14,756 nt of DNA, taken from NCBI GenBank assembly GCA_015494845.1, contig WGAL01000157.1, positions 1 to 14,756 of the forward strand, read 5' to 3'. Position 1 is the stretch's first letter; each line of letters opens with the position of its first letter. This stretch comes from Melioribacteraceae bacterium (GTDB taxonomy: Bacteria; Bacteroidota; Ignavibacteria; Ignavibacteriales; Melioribacteraceae). Of the stretch, positions 13,919 through 14,756 are shown one piece after another. Position numbers and translations under genes: made by a program. The notes below the pieces were generated by a model. That model saw nothing but the letters and a program-made list of their open reading frames with translations. It searched no databases and was not told the origin of the DNA.

Positions 13919-14413
13919 TTAAGACGACTTCACTTCATCAACTTTCTCGTTCACAAAAAGCGAAAATACTTTTATATTGTCCGCCAAGTTGCGGACATCG
14001 TGTTCCAAAGGATTTATTTGGGAAAGGTAAGACGTTAGTTTTTTTGCTTCTTTCGAGATTTTTTCCAATTCATCTATTATTTCGGTCTTTACATCCGTTT
14101 CTTCCAAATCCATAATTACAAGTTGCATTCTGTTTAACAGATTGTTGGTAAAATCTTGCATTGTATGAATGGTCGTCGAGAACAATTCAAGTTTCTCCTT
14201 TTCGATTTTCCTTTGCCTCCAAATATCCAATTGGACAAACAGAACAGGCAAAAGAATAGCAAGCGGAAGAAAAGCATATAAATGCAAGTTCACGATATAT
14301 TTTACAAATTCGTAAATAGGATGATAATCGGTGAAAATGTTAATCGCCATTAACAGAAGTACAATCAAAATGAAAACGGTTGTAGCTTTGGAAATACGAT
14401 ATTTTGAACTCAT
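13919..14413 (-). CDS. Small two-helix membrane protein with histidine-kinase-like helical (DHp-like) segment
   Basis: 164 residues from ATG at 14413; an in-frame TTG at 14428 would add five residues. GGGG about 6 nt upstream of the ATG favours the shorter form. There are two membrane helices (about 11-27 and 44-62), a charged linker, then an amphipathic helical hairpin: EKEKLELFSTTIHTMQDFTNNLLNRMQLVIMDL and a second helix to about residue 135. The first helix resembles the phospho-acceptor helix of histidine kinases; EK-x2-LFS-x3-H with His83 can be aligned to His432 of the kinase at 5183-7129, while MQDFTNNLL (Gln86) could alternatively align with HDFNNLL-type H-boxes. No ATPase domain follows. 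Function is unknown; a dimerisation or signalling partner is conjecture. It is divergent from the secreted-protein gene at 14682. Confidence 0.7.
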   Translation of the reverse strand: MSSKYRISKATTVFILIVLLLMAINIFTDYHPIYEFVKYIVNLHLYAFLPLAILLPVLFVQLDIWRQRKIEKEKLELFSTTIHTMQDFTNNLLNRMQLVIMDLEETDVKTEIIDELEKISKEAKKLTSYLSQINPLEHDVRNLADNIKVFSLFVNEKVDEVKSS

Positions 14414-14605
14414 AAAAACCCCAAACAAAATTTAAAAACATTTTACCTCGTTTGATTTCTAAAAAATAATACTCATTCGGCAAAGCGCAAAACAATTTTT
14501 CCTTTTTGCAAAATTTTTACTCAAATAATAACCAACGCTTTTACGGAGCGAATTTTAAGATTAACCGGTAAATGCGAAATCCGTCAAAGTTTTTTTCCCG
14601 CGCTT

Positions 14606-14633
14606 TTTGTATTTTGTTTTGCTGATAAATTTG
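14606..14633 (+). promoter_or_regulatory. Possible Bacteroidota-type promoter for the secreted-protein gene
   Basis: TAAATTTG at 14626-14633 fits the Bacteroidota -7 consensus TAnnTTTG exactly, with a TTTG at 14606-14609 upstream. The spacing (16 nt) is a little short of the usual about 19. It is 48 nt before the start codon at 14682. The stretch is AT-rich, so a chance match is quite possible. Confidence 0.25.
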
Positions 14634-14681
14634 AAATTATTTTAACAATCAAGTTTTTATCAAAAAAGAACGGAGTTAAAT

Positions 14682-14756
14682 ATGAAAAAGATAATTGTTC
14701 TGCTTGCGGTTTCGTTTATGTTTTCGGTTCTGCAAAACGCTTTTGCGCAAGACAAA
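14682..14756 (+). CDS. N-terminus of a secreted or outer-membrane protein (runs off the window)
   Basis: Only 25 codons are visible. GGAG at 14672-14675 lies 6 nt before ATG. The residues form a classic signal peptide: KK, a hydrophobic core IIVLLAVSFMFSVL, then QNAFAQ with a likely signal peptidase I cleavage after AFA. Nothing of the mature protein can be identified. Confidence 0.8.
   Translation, partial: MKKIIVLLAVSFMFSVLQNAFAQDK

Noticed and set aside
14337..14441. Short - strand open frame with a GAGG ribosome site starting ATG at 14441
   Set aside because: It is out of frame with the membrane-protein gene, encodes only about 33 residues and overlaps its start; more likely chance in AT-rich leader sequence.

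Overview
The window looks like a chromosomal segment from a Gram-negative, moderately AT-rich bacterium. It encodes an Omp85-family outer-membrane barrel, secreted or membrane proteins, and long TPR-containing sensor histidine kinases of a type common in the Bacteroidota/Ignavibacteriota (FCB) group. The FCB placement is inference from protein style and the frequent lack of strong Shine-Dalgarno sites; no rRNA or marker gene settles it. I see no tRNA, rRNA, CRISPR array, transposase or phage gene.

Left part (1-9170), all on the + strand. A full-length malic enzyme with a C-terminal phosphotransacetylase-like domain (maeB type) ends at a strong hairpin terminator. Four closely packed genes follow: a YkuD-fold (L,D-transpeptidase-like) protein whose catalytic cysteine is replaced by serine, a TamA/BamA-like Omp85 protein whose TTG start overlaps the previous stop, and two paralogous TPR sensor kinases. 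The first kinase has every catalytic box. The second reads through intact but has lost the phospho-acceptor histidine (now Gln) and both glycine-rich ATP boxes, so it looks like a retained pseudokinase. A bidirectional hairpin closes this block.

Middle and right part (9187-13822). A fold-type II PLP enzyme on the - strand is divergent from a two-gene + strand operon. The operon encodes a stand-alone lysine-ketoglutarate reductase (the LKR half of the LKR/SDH enzyme) and an ALDH7-type aminoadipate-semialdehyde dehydrogenase. These are steps 1 and 3 of the saccharopine route of lysine breakdown; the saccharopine dehydrogenase for step 2 is not in the window. Copies of a short perfect palindrome (arms ACCTTCAAGG / CCTTGAAGGT) lie on both sides of this pair, two upstream and one downstream, and a different palindrome sits beside the downstream copy.

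Right end (13887-14756). A small two-helix membrane protein on the - strand carries a cytoplasmic segment resembling the dimerisation/phospho-acceptor helix of histidine kinases but has no ATPase domain. A divergent gene with a clear signal peptide runs off the end.

The most interesting material is degenerate signalling and cell-wall proteins kept as intact genes (pseudokinase, Cys-less YkuD protein, DHp-like fragment) and the incomplete lysine pathway beside a PLP enzyme of unknown role.
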